Shown here: positions 54,242-61,220 of the stretch, one piece after another
Position numbering within the stretch: the stretch's first letter is position 1
How the letters are laid out: each line of letters starts with the position of its first letter
Assembly: GCA_023443225.1 (NCBI GenBank)
Contig: JAEZVF010000104.1
Location: forward strand, 1 to 64,000
DNA from: Bacillota bacterium
GTDB lineage: Bacteria > Bacillota > Clostridia > Lachnospirales > Lachnospiraceae
Length of the DNA: 64,000 nucleotides
Direction: 5' to 3'
Made by a program: the position numbers and the translations under genes
The notes under the pieces: model-generated
Seen by the model: the letters and a program-made list of their open reading frames with translations, nothing else
Told to the model about the DNA's origin: nothing
The model's database searches: none

Positions 54242-54325
54242 TTATTCATATATGTTTGGGGGCATTAAGTTGCCAATCACACCCGTATGTCTATACCTAG
54301 CTGATCCAGCAATCAGATTCATCAT
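54242..54325 (-). CDS. Possible leader peptide (27 codons) upstream of the amino acid ABC operon
   Basis: An ATG-ATG start is followed by MMNLIAGSARYRHTGVIG and then NLMPPNIYE and a stop, 19 nt before the binding-protein ATG. There is no clear Shine-Dalgarno sequence, and the leader also contains a small palindrome (GCTG-ATC-CAGC, 54300-54310). It could be a translated leader, a structured regulatory RNA, or chance. TATAAT-like hexamers lie upstream (54355-54372). Confidence 0.3.
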   Translation of the reverse strand: MMNLIAGSARYRHTGVIGNLMPPNIYE

Positions 54326-54464
54326 GGTTTTTAATTATGATCTTATACTGCATTATATTATATTATATTCATATCGGTTTTGTATGAATTGTACATTGAT
54401 GATGATAACGCTTTAAAACATATATGTCAAGCATATAATTTTTCCAGCAATTAAAAAGAAATTC

Positions 54465-54503
54465 TGCAAAAAAGAATCCTCTAGTATTATTAGAAGATTC
54501 TTT
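54465..54503 (-). terminator. Intrinsic terminator of the HxlR-type regulator gene
   Basis: On the minus strand AAAGAATCTTCTA pairs with TAGAGGATTCTTT over 13 bp (one G-U), and the T-run continues with TTTGC. Confidence 0.85.
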
Positions 54504-54519
54504 CTTTATATCTTATTAT

Positions 54520-54828
54520 TTAGTTCCATTTCTCTGCCCATTTTTGTATTTCATCCATTGCAGTTTGAAGTTCTGCTCCTTTTTCTGTTAGCTCATACTC
54601 TATTCGAACAGGAACCTCAGGATAGACTTTTCGAATAACAATTCCTTGATTCTCTAATTCCTTAAATCTTTCCGTAAGCATACGAGCGCTCATATTGGGA
54701 ATCGCCTCAGCAATATCAGTAAAACGCTTTTGTCCACTCAATAACGTTCTAATAATTAAACCAGTCCATCTTTTACCTAATAATTCAAAAGCATTTTCAA
54801 ACTTCGGGCACATATGATAATTTTCCAT
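54520..54828 (-). CDS. HxlR/DUF24 family regulator, YodB/CatR-like
   Basis: 102 residues, one winged-helix domain. The N-terminus MENYHMCPKFENAFELLGKR keeps the single Cys (C7) at the place of the redox-sensing Cys6 of Bacillus YodB; LLSGQKRFTDIAEAIPNMSA and MLTERFKELENQGIV fit the same group. YodB and CatR repress nitro-/azoreductase and dioxygenase genes until quinones or diamide modify the cysteine. Here the same two enzyme types are encoded just upstream, so autoregulated control of this unit is likely (inference). Confidence 0.88.
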   Translation of the reverse strand: MENYHMCPKFENAFELLGKRWTGLIIRTLLSGQKRFTDIAEAIPNMSARMLTERFKELENQGIVIRKVYPEVPVRIEYELTEKGAELQTAMDEIQKWAEKWN

Positions 54829-54876
54829 ATAATCACCACCTATGGTTATTATGTCACACTTACTTCACAATATCTA

Positions 54877-55641
54877 TTAAAACTCAATGCAAATGTAGCT
54901 TAACGTTCCATATGCATAGCTTTGGTGTAAAACCTTCGGTTTTTCATTATTACCGCTTCCCATAGCAACAAACAATGGAACTATGTGTTCCTCACTAGGC
55001 ACAGCTCGTTTTGCATGTGATGCTAGCTGTCGATAGTCAAACAATGCTTCCTTATCATTATTCTCCACCTTTTTTATAAGCCAGTTATCAAACTCCACTG
55101 CCCATTCTTCGGCTTTGTCTGAATTCCAGTCAATTGTTGCAAGATTATGAACGGTTGACCCGCTTCCTATTACCAAAATATCCTTATCTCCAAGTTCCTT
55201 AATTGCCCTTCCTAATTCATATTGTTTTTCCATTGATAATTGAGGATTGACGGACACTTGAATAACAGGAATATCAGCCTTTGGATACATTAAATAAAGA
55301 ACATCCCAAGCACCATGATCCAGGCCTCTGTTTTCATTAAGCTTACTCTCAATACCATTATTTCTAAGCATAGTTTGCACCTTGGAAGCCACTTCTACAG
55401 ACCCCTTAGCAGGATATTTTATAGCATATAATTCTTTTGGAAAACCATAAAAATCGTAAATCATATCATAGGTGCCATCGATTGATGAGATTGTTGTAGT
55501 TTCATTTTCCCAGTGTGCTGTAAATACAACTATAGCCTTAGGACTTAGTTTTTTACCCAACTCTTTAAGAAAGTCAGTATATTCATTTTTTTCCACTACA
55601 AGTGTTGGCCCACCATGACACAAAAATAATGAAGAAATCAT
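54877..55641 (-). CDS. LigB/DODA-type class III extradiol dioxygenase family protein
   Basis: 254 residues. It begins MISSLFLCHGGPTLVVE; the conserved His set of the YgiD/DODA group is visible in FLCHGGPT, FTAHWE, RGLDHGAWDVLYLMYP and HNLATIDW, plus a C-terminal EEHIVPLFVAMG. These enzymes use Zn or Fe(II) to open catecholic rings. In an anaerobe with a YodB-like regulator next door a role in quinone/catechol detoxification is plausible. The frame opens at 55671, but GGGAG at 7-nt spacing supports ATG 55641. Confidence 0.85.
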   Translation of the reverse strand: MISSLFLCHGGPTLVVEKNEYTDFLKELGKKLSPKAIVVFTAHWENETTTISSIDGTYDMIYDFYGFPKELYAIKYPAKGSVEVASKVQTMLRNNGIESKLNENRGLDHGAWDVLYLMYPKADIPVIQVSVNPQLSMEKQYELGRAIKELGDKDILVIGSGSTVHNLATIDWNSDKAEEWAVEFDNWLIKKVENNDKEALFDYRQLASHAKRAVPSEEHIVPLFVAMGSGNNEKPKVLHQSYAYGTLSYICIEF

Positions 55642-55696
55642 TTTATCACTCCCTGCTTCTCTTATTAACAATCAAATACACCAGTTTTCAGTTTTC

Positions 55697-56296
55697 TTAT
55701 TTAACTATTTTTACTCTTTCATTTAAAGGCGCGAAATCTTTATCTCCAGGCTCTGATGTCGGTTTTCCAAAAGGCATTTGACCAATTAATTTCCAGTTAT
55801 CAGGAATATTCCATTCTTTTGCTACCTCTTTTTCAACAAGCTCTGTATAATGCTGCAGCGATGCACCAAATCCTTCGTTTTGAAGTGCTACCCATATTAC
55901 AAGTTGTAGCATACCACTTGACTGTTGCGACCATACCGGAAAATTATCTTTATAAAGAGCAAATTGTTCTTGTAGAGATTTTACAACATTTTGATCTTCG
56001 TAATACAATACGGTTCCATATGCACTTGCAAAGGAATTAATTTTATCCTCTGTAGATTTGAAATTATCAGCTGGCACAACTTTTCTCAATGCTTCCATTG
56101 TAATATTCCAGAATTTATCATGTTCTTTCCCTAATAAGACTAGAACTCGAGCACTTTGTGAGTTAAATGATGATGGCGTATATTTAACTGCATGCTCAAC
56201 TACTTCTTTAATTCTATCATCTGAAACTACAGTTTCCTTGCTTAATCCATAATAGCTACGTCTTTCTTCGATTGCCTTTGCAAAATCTTTATTCAT
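55697..56296 (-). CDS. Nitroreductase family protein (Frm2-like)
   Basis: 199 residues. FMN-binding nitroreductase fold: AIEERRSYYGL, TPSSFNSQSARVLVLLG, QSSGMLQLVIWVALQNEG, GASLQHY and IGQMPFGKPTSEPGDKDF. This arrangement matches the short Frm2/Hbn1-type group, NAD(P)H-dependent reducers of nitroaromatics or quinones. AGGAGG precedes the ATG. First gene of the unit with the dioxygenase and HxlR-type regulator; a consensus promoter lies 300 nt upstream. Confidence 0.88.
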   Translation of the reverse strand: MNKDFAKAIEERRSYYGLSKETVVSDDRIKEVVEHAVKYTPSSFNSQSARVLVLLGKEHDKFWNITMEALRKVVPADNFKSTEDKINSFASAYGTVLYYEDQNVVKSLQEQFALYKDNFPVWSQQSSGMLQLVIWVALQNEGFGASLQHYTELVEKEVAKEWNIPDNWKLIGQMPFGKPTSEPGDKDFAPLNERVKIVK

Positions 56297-56404
56297 ATTA
56301 ATTCCTCCTATATTTGTTTGTGTATTTTCAGCTCCAAAATGTCTTTTACTTTAGCATAAAGTTATCTTGTTCCCCTTTCTTTTAACAACATATTATTTCC
56401 TAGC

Positions 56405-56488
56405 CTAAAAGATATGCAGTCTGTCTATTCGACTTTTGGTTTTTCTTTTCGATAAAACAATGGCAATAATAATATCAATCGTACTCAT
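56405..56488 (-). CDS. Possible 27-codon ORF in the nitroreductase leader
   Basis: ATG to TAG encodes MSTIDIIIAIVLSKRKTKSR plus IDRLHIF: a short hydrophobic start and a basic tail. No good ribosome-binding site is visible (GAAGAAG about 14 nt upstream). It sits in the long leader between promoter and nitroreductase. May be spurious. Confidence 0.2.
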   Translation of the reverse strand: MSTIDIIIAIVLSKRKTKSRIDRLHIF

Positions 56489-56564
56489 AATATAATTCAC
56501 TTCTTCTATACTTAATTATACTATAGTTATTAAAATAAAAAGGGATCTCATTCACCAAAAAGTT

Positions 56565-56601
56565 AAGTTACTTTATGATATGTAATTACTTTTTGTAACT
56601 T
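56565..56601. promoter_or_regulatory. Inverted-repeat operator downstream of the nitroreductase promoter
   Basis: AAGTTAC (56565-56571) and GTAACTT (56595-56601) flank a second, tighter repeat TTAC-TTTTT-GTAA (56586-56598). The tight repeat resembles sites bound by HxlR/DUF24 regulators and lies just downstream of the -10. Confidence 0.5.
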
Positions 56602-56602
56602 G

Positions 56603-56631
56603 ATTATAAAACATCCCAGACATAATGTCAA
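56603..56631 (-). promoter_or_regulatory. Consensus sigma-A promoter of the nitroreductase operon
   Basis: TTGACA, 17-nt spacer, TATAAT on the minus strand, a perfect consensus. The predicted start is about 300 nt before the nitroreductase ATG, so the transcript has a long leader in which I see only one weak small ORF. Confidence 0.75.
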
Positions 56632-56677
56632 CATATAAAATACCGTAAACTTCAAGTTCTCTGAACCATTTTTGATA

Positions 56678-57001
56678 ATGTCCTAAGTAACCACATGTGA
56701 TTATGTCCCAATTGAATAATCTATGTTAGACTATATCCTCATTACTTACAGATGAGGAGACATTATGAGAAAGATCATTTTGACTATGAATGAAGAAAAG
56801 CGTTTTGAAGTAATTAAAAAATTAGATACAGATGGAAATAAAAAGAATGCTGCTTTAAAGCTAAGTTGCAGCGAAAGACATATCAACAGAATGATTGCCG
56901 GATATAAACGTGAAGGAAAATCTTTTTATGTACATGGAAACAGAGGGCGAACTCCTGCTCACGCTCTCTCAAAAGAAACCAAGCAAACTGTTCTGGAATA
57001 G
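56678..57001 (+). mobile_element. Truncated insertion sequence (ISNCY/IS1202-like)
   Basis: A left-end-like segment (AATGTCCTAAGTAACCACAT, from 56678) is followed by the start of a transposase gene. The rest of the transposase and the right end are missing before the terminator at 57055. Only plus-strand gene signal in the window. Confidence 0.55.
56765..57001 (+). pseudogene. Truncated transposase, helix-turn-helix N-terminal part
   Basis: 78 codons: EKRFEVIKKLDTDGNKKNAA, LKLSCSERHINRMIAGYKRE, then VHGNRGRTPAHALS. This is the N-terminal HTH domain of ISNCY (IS1202 group) transposases, where full proteins have 400-500 residues with a DDE domain. The frame stops at TAG after TKQTVLE; the codons after it (YWNQIKKA) resemble the usual continuation and then stop again. 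A GAGGAG ribosome-binding site precedes the ATG. Broken and not expected to transpose. Confidence 0.7.
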
Positions 57002-57054
57002 TATTGGAATCAGATAAAAAAAGCTTAAAAACAAATTATTCAAATCGATAAAGT

Positions 57055-57095
57055 AAAAAAACCGTAACCCAATGTTAATGGATTACGGTTTTTTT
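57055..57095. terminator. Bidirectional terminator between tsf and the IS remnant
   Basis: CCGTAA/TTACGG with extra CCA/TGG pairing, flanked by A7 on one side and T7 on the other, so it has a T-run in either direction. It should end the rpsB-tsf transcript. Confidence 0.85.
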
Positions 57096-57174
57096 CTCAA
57101 ATATACTTAGCTATTGATTTATTTCACATCTGTTAAGCAAGTCTTCCTAAATAATTCGCTTCGCAAATTCTTGA

Positions 57175-57221
57175 GAAGTTGCTTCGTGTCTTTGACTAGT
57201 TGCTTCCCATTTGTTTCGCAA
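57175..57221 (-). repeat. Direct repeat copy of the tsf 3' end (downstream copy)
   Basis: 47 nt nearly identical to 57234-57277 (3-nt insertion and two substitutions), offset about 57-59 nt. On the minus strand it again encodes AAACAAATGGG and the TAG region, but lies after the tsf stop. A third, more diverged piece may follow (57130-57170). Confidence 0.7.
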
Positions 57222-57233
57222 GCTTCTTACGAA

Positions 57234-57277
57234 GAAGTTGCTTCGAGTCTTTGACTAGTTGCCCATTTGTTTAGCAA
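57234..57277 (-). repeat. Direct repeat copy covering the tsf stop codon
   Basis: 44 nt containing the last tsf codons (AKQMGN), the stop, and 21 nt of 3' sequence; partner of 57175-57221. Confidence 0.7.
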
Positions 57278-58181
57278 CCTCTTCGGCAAAGTTTTCTTCT
57301 TTCTTAGCAAGGCCTTCACCGGTCTCAAAACGAACAAAACTCTTTACAGTTACTTTTGCGCCAACTTCTTTTGACACATTGTCAAGATACTGTTGTACAG
57401 TTAAGTCACCATCTTTAACATAAGCCTGATCAACTAAACAGATTTCTTTTAATTCTTTATTTAGACGACCAACAATCATCTTATCAATGATGTTTTCTGG
57501 CTTTCCTGTGTTCTCATTCATAGCTTGAGCTTTTAAGATTTCTCTTTCATGCTCAATGTATTCTTCAGAGATTTCTTCACGACTTACATATTTCGGATTA
57601 ATAGCTGCAATCTGCATAGCAACATTCTTTGCTGCTTCTCTTACAGCATCATTGTATACGGTAGATTCTACTTCAACTAAAACAGCAATTCTTCCGCCGC
57701 CATGAATATATGTCTCAACGAATCCATTTTCAGCAACTACCTTTTGGAATCTTCTGATATTCATATTCTCACCAATAATAGAAATCTGAGTAGACAACTC
57801 TTCTTTCACTGTCTTAGCGGAATCCAACATCCAAGGCTCTGCTAAAAATGCATCGATATCTGTTGTAGTAGTTTTTGCTGCCTGTTCTGCAACTGCTGCT
57901 ACAAAGTCTTTAAATGTTTCGTTCTTAGCTACAAAGTCTGTTTCACTGTTAACTTCAACAATAGCTGCTGTTTTACCATCTTCGCTTATGGTAGCTGCAC
58001 AAATTCCTTCTGCAGCAATTCTTCCAGCTTTTTTTTCAGCTGCTGCAAGACCTTTTTCTCTTAAGAACTCAACTGCTTTGTCCATATCTCCTTCGGTTGT
58101 GGCAAGAGCTTTTTTACAATCCATCATGCCTGCACCGGTCATTTCTCTTAACTCTTTTACCATTGCTGCTGTTATAGCCAT
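57255..58181 (-). CDS. tsf: Elongation factor Ts
   Basis: 308 residues. Nucleotide exchange factor for EF-Tu. The N-terminal UBA-like domain and signature LREMTGAGMMDCKKAL are present, then VEVNSETDFVAKNETF in the core. The C-terminal end FETGEGLAKKEENFAEEVAK with QMGN is normal, but the DNA coding it is partly duplicated just after the stop. GGAGG lies 9 nt before the ATG. Co-transcribed with rpsB 24 nt upstream; ends at a bidirectional terminator. Confidence 0.97.
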   Translation of the reverse strand: MAITAAMVKELREMTGAGMMDCKKALATTEGDMDKAVEFLREKGLAAAEKKAGRIAAEGICAATISEDGKTAAIVEVNSETDFVAKNETFKDFVAAVAEQAAKTTTTDIDAFLAEPWMLDSAKTVKEELSTQISIIGENMNIRRFQKVVAENGFVETYIHGGGRIAVLVEVESTVYNDAVREAAKNVAMQIAAINPKYVSREEISEEYIEHEREILKAQAMNENTGKPENIIDKMIVGRLNKELKEICLVDQAYVKDGDLTVQQYLDNVSKEVGAKVTVKSFVRFETGEGLAKKEENFAEEVAKQMGN

Positions 58182-58205
58182 GTTAAAATACCTCCATTAT
58201 CCTGA

Positions 58206-58949
58206 TTATGCTTCTACTAATTCCTCTGCGACATCTGCTGCTTCTTCTGTAGTATCTGTCATCTGAACGCCTTGATTTGCCTCAATAACAGCATCTGCCA
58301 TTTTAGCAACAATTAATTTAACGGCTCTGATTGCATCATCATTACCAGGAATTACATAATCTAATTCTTCAGGGTCACAGTTTGTATCAGCAATACCAAT
58401 TAATGGAATGCCTAACACATGAGCTTCTTGAACGCAGATTCTTTCTTTCTTAGGATCTACAACAAAGATTGCATCAGGAATACCCTTCATGTTTTTAATA
58501 CCACCAAGATTTTTCTCAAGTTTATCCCATTCTTTTTTCAATTCGATTACTTCTTTTTTAGGAAGAACATCGAAGGTACCGTCTTGAGACATAGTTTCGA
58601 TTTGTTTTAATCTTTTAACTCTACTCTGGATGGTTTTAAAGTTAGTTAACATACCGCCTAACCATCTCTCATTTATATAGTACATTCCGCAACGTTCAGC
58701 TTCTGATTTTACAGAATCCTGAGCTTGTTTCTTCGTACCAACAAAAAGAACTTTACCACCTTCTGCAACAACATTTTTAATAGCATAGTAAGCTTCATCT
58801 ACTTTACCTACAGATTTCTGTAAGTCGATAATATAGATACCGTTTCTTTCTGTGTAGATGTACTCTGCCATTTTAGGGTTCCATCTTCTTGTTTGGTGTC
58901 CGAAGTGTACACCTGCTTCGAGTAATTGTTTCATTGATATAACGCTCAT
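58206..58949 (-). CDS. rpsB: Ribosomal protein uS2
   Basis: 247 residues, normal length. Blocks LLEAGVHFGHQTRRWNPKM, GGKVLFVGTKKQAQDSV, RWLGGMLTNFKTI and PLIGIADTNCDPEELDYVIP are diagnostic. Acidic C-terminal tail (TTEEAADVAEELVEA). AGGAGG precedes the ATG. First gene of the rpsB-tsf pair behind a roughly 95-nt leader with a hairpin, where uS2 autoregulation occurs in related bacteria. Confidence 0.98.
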   Translation of the reverse strand: MSVISMKQLLEAGVHFGHQTRRWNPKMAEYIYTERNGIYIIDLQKSVGKVDEAYYAIKNVVAEGGKVLFVGTKKQAQDSVKSEAERCGMYYINERWLGGMLTNFKTIQSRVKRLKQIETMSQDGTFDVLPKKEVIELKKEWDKLEKNLGGIKNMKGIPDAIFVVDPKKERICVQEAHVLGIPLIGIADTNCDPEELDYVIPGNDDAIRAVKLIVAKMADAVIEANQGVQMTDTTEEAADVAEELVEA

Positions 58950-58974
58950 AATTTTCCTCCATTTGGTTGATTTC

Positions 58975-59032
58975 TTCCGTATGAATCACTTTTTCGACAG
59001 ACCTTTGTGGCACCAAGCCGAAAATCATCATA
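58975..59032 (-). promoter_or_regulatory. Possible structured rpsB leader
   Basis: In the minus-strand leader TTTTCG (after GATGA) pairs with CGAAAA around GTGCCAC/GGTCTGT. Such folds precede rpsB in Firmicutes and can bind uS2; assignment here is from position and shape only. Confidence 0.35.
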
Positions 59033-59051
59033 CGTGCAATTTAGCATATGA

Positions 59052-59080
59052 AGTATAACATATAGATAAATTTAAAGCAA
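59052..59080 (-). promoter_or_regulatory. Sigma-A promoter of rpsB-tsf
   Basis: TTGCTT, 17-nt spacer, TATACT on the minus strand; predicted start about 95 nt before the rpsB ATG. Confidence 0.5.
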
Positions 59081-59162
59081 GCTATATTTTTAATTATCTG
59101 TAATTTTTTTTACTTGTTTTAACTTCAGTATAAGCCTAATGCAGGATCTTAAAACTTAGAAG

Positions 59163-61190
59163 CTAATCTGCAAATAATACCATTGCAGAAATTTTATCAA
59201 TCTTCACCATATTGCTATTCAAGCTTTCTAATACTTTACAACCTGCCTCTTCTGCATTCATAACAATGTTCCATTTTGTATCTTCCGGAAGCTTTACTAT
59301 TTTTTCTTCTTTATTGTTATTATAAATAACTACGATATGTCTCCATGGGTCACCATTTGCCCATTCTTTTAATCCAAAGCAAACAACACCATCTGATTTC
59401 TGATAAATGAACAGTTGTTTCTCCACTTTGGAGCTAATTGTCATACGGAATGCCGGATGTGCCTTTCTAAGCGCAATCATTCCCTGATAGTATCTAAAAA
59501 CCTTCATATATTTATCTTTGTCTTGCCAACGAATCTCATTAATACAGTCAGGACTACGATAACTGTTAAAATCGCCATATTTTGAACGCAAAAACTCATC
59601 TCCCGCATGGAAAAAAGGAATTCCTTGAGAAGTCATTATTACAGCATTTGCGAGCAGACAGGATCTAACGCAATCATTTTTTAATACCTTGCCAATGATT
59701 ACATCGTGATGTACAGTAGCATTTGCCACTGCTTCCTGAATATTACCATTATTCAGCAGTAGCCCATTATCCAAATGCAGAAAGCCTTCTTTATCACTTA
59801 TCTTATAACTCGTTACCATTTTATCCCATAGATTCAAATCATCATGTGCCGTTACATAATTAATGGTTTCTGTCGGATTTGCTGTAAATGTATGAATGGA
59901 ACCACAGACTCCTTCTGCTATATCAGCCTCAAAGTCTCTTTCTCCTACTGCAAAAGCTCCTACTTCTCCAGTATTGCTCCCTTTAATAGCATTACGGAAA
60001 TTGTCATTGAATACAGCAAAGGCAAGTCCCTTTTGTGCCCCCTTAAGAGTCTGATATGCTTTCGGCAAAACACTTCCTCCAGCTTGCCATGGTTCTCCAT
60101 AAATAATAATATCATCTCGAACTTCGTATCTTAGTTTTGCAGAGATATATTCCATGGTATCAACATCAATCAGTCCCATAAGATCAAAGCGGAACCCGTC
60201 TATTCCATATTCTGTAATCCAATATTTTAAGGAATCTAGAATATATTTACGAACCATAGGACGCTGTGTTGCTATTTCATTTTTACAGCCAGAGCCTTCT
60301 GCAAAGGATCCATCTGATTTCTTACGATAGAAATAATCAGGCACAATATGCTGAAATGGACCATTCTGAATAGAAAAAGTATGATTATATACAACATCCA
60401 TTATGACACCTATATTTTTCTTATGTAATGCAGCTACCATCTCTTTCATCTCTGATACCCTTACGTATGGATTGCTTGGATTAGTAGCATACGATCCTTC
60501 AGGCACATTATAATTAGCGGGATCATATCCCCAGTTATACTTTCTTCCTGAATAGGTATCATCATCACTTTTTAATTCATTCAGAAAAGCATAATCAAAA
60601 ATCGGCTGAAGTTGTACATGTGTAATCCCTAACTCTTCCAGAGAATCAATCCCAACCAGGTTGCCCTCCGGCGTTTTTAAACCTAGTTCCGTGAAAGCTT
60701 TAAATTTTCCTGGATATTTAAAATTCACTGCCTTATTATGTGAAAAATCACGAACATGCAGCTCCATAATAACAGCATCGGTCGGTTTTTTATTTTGTTT
60801 ATATTTATAGATGTCCCAATCTTTTGGATTCGTCTTATTTAAATCTATAATAGCCCCTCGCTGGCCATTTGCCGATACAGAGACCGCATAAGGATCGACC
60901 TTGTAATAAGTTTTATTATCATCAAATCTTACTTCATACATATAAAACAAGCCATCTAAATTTCCAGGAATTCTAACCTGCCAAATACCATCCTCTTTAT
61001 ACATCTCATACGCTTTTCCTCCGGTATGTGATTTTACATAACCATATTCATCGTATTCACCGGCATCCTGATAAATCACAGTAAACACTTGAACTGCTGT
61101 GGGAGCCCAGACTTTAAAAACACTCTCTTCCTTTGTATAAGTTAAGCCTAAGTCGTCTTTATCATAACAAAACTCTAAATTATTATTCAT
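59163..61190 (-). CDS. pulA: Type I pullulanase (GH13)
   Basis: 675 residues. It hydrolyses alpha-1,6 links in pullulan, glycogen or limit dextrins. A CBM48 domain (about 12-115) is followed by the type I signature YNWGYDP (218-224) and the GH13 catalytic set: D336 (GFRFDLMG, nucleophile), E366 (IIYGEPW, acid/base) and D450 (VTAHDDL). No signal peptide, so it is cytoplasmic and acts on imported or stored glucan. The ATG has no good Shine-Dalgarno sequence; a hairpin lies just upstream, so translation may depend on coupling to the binding-protein gene 21 nt before it. Confidence 0.95.
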   Translation of the reverse strand: MNNNLEFCYDKDDLGLTYTKEESVFKVWAPTAVQVFTVIYQDAGEYDEYGYVKSHTGGKAYEMYKEDGIWQVRIPGNLDGLFYMYEVRFDDNKTYYKVDPYAVSVSANGQRGAIIDLNKTNPKDWDIYKYKQNKKPTDAVIMELHVRDFSHNKAVNFKYPGKFKAFTELGLKTPEGNLVGIDSLEELGITHVQLQPIFDYAFLNELKSDDDTYSGRKYNWGYDPANYNVPEGSYATNPSNPYVRVSEMKEMVAALHKKNIGVIMDVVYNHTFSIQNGPFQHIVPDYFYRKKSDGSFAEGSGCKNEIATQRPMVRKYILDSLKYWITEYGIDGFRFDLMGLIDVDTMEYISAKLRYEVRDDIIIYGEPWQAGGSVLPKAYQTLKGAQKGLAFAVFNDNFRNAIKGSNTGEVGAFAVGERDFEADIAEGVCGSIHTFTANPTETINYVTAHDDLNLWDKMVTSYKISDKEGFLHLDNGLLLNNGNIQEAVANATVHHDVIIGKVLKNDCVRSCLLANAVIMTSQGIPFFHAGDEFLRSKYGDFNSYRSPDCINEIRWQDKDKYMKVFRYYQGMIALRKAHPAFRMTISSKVEKQLFIYQKSDGVVCFGLKEWANGDPWRHIVVIYNNNKEEKIVKLPEDTKWNIVMNAEEAGCKVLESLNSNMVKIDKISAMVLFAD

Positions 61191-61203
61191 CTCATTTTTA
61201 TCA

Positions 61204-61220
61204 GAGGATATTTAATCCTC
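61204..61220 (-). other. Small hairpin between binding-protein stop and pulA start
   Basis: GAGGAT-TAAAT-ATCCTC on the minus strand, a 6-bp stem that overlaps the last codons and stop of the binding-protein gene. It may tune translation of pulA. Confidence 0.35.

Noticed and set aside
54195..54416. 73-codon plus-strand open frame upstream of the amino acid ABC operon
   Set aside because: No ribosome-binding site and it overlaps the minus-strand leader and signal-peptide codons; the minus-strand leader ORF is the better candidate.
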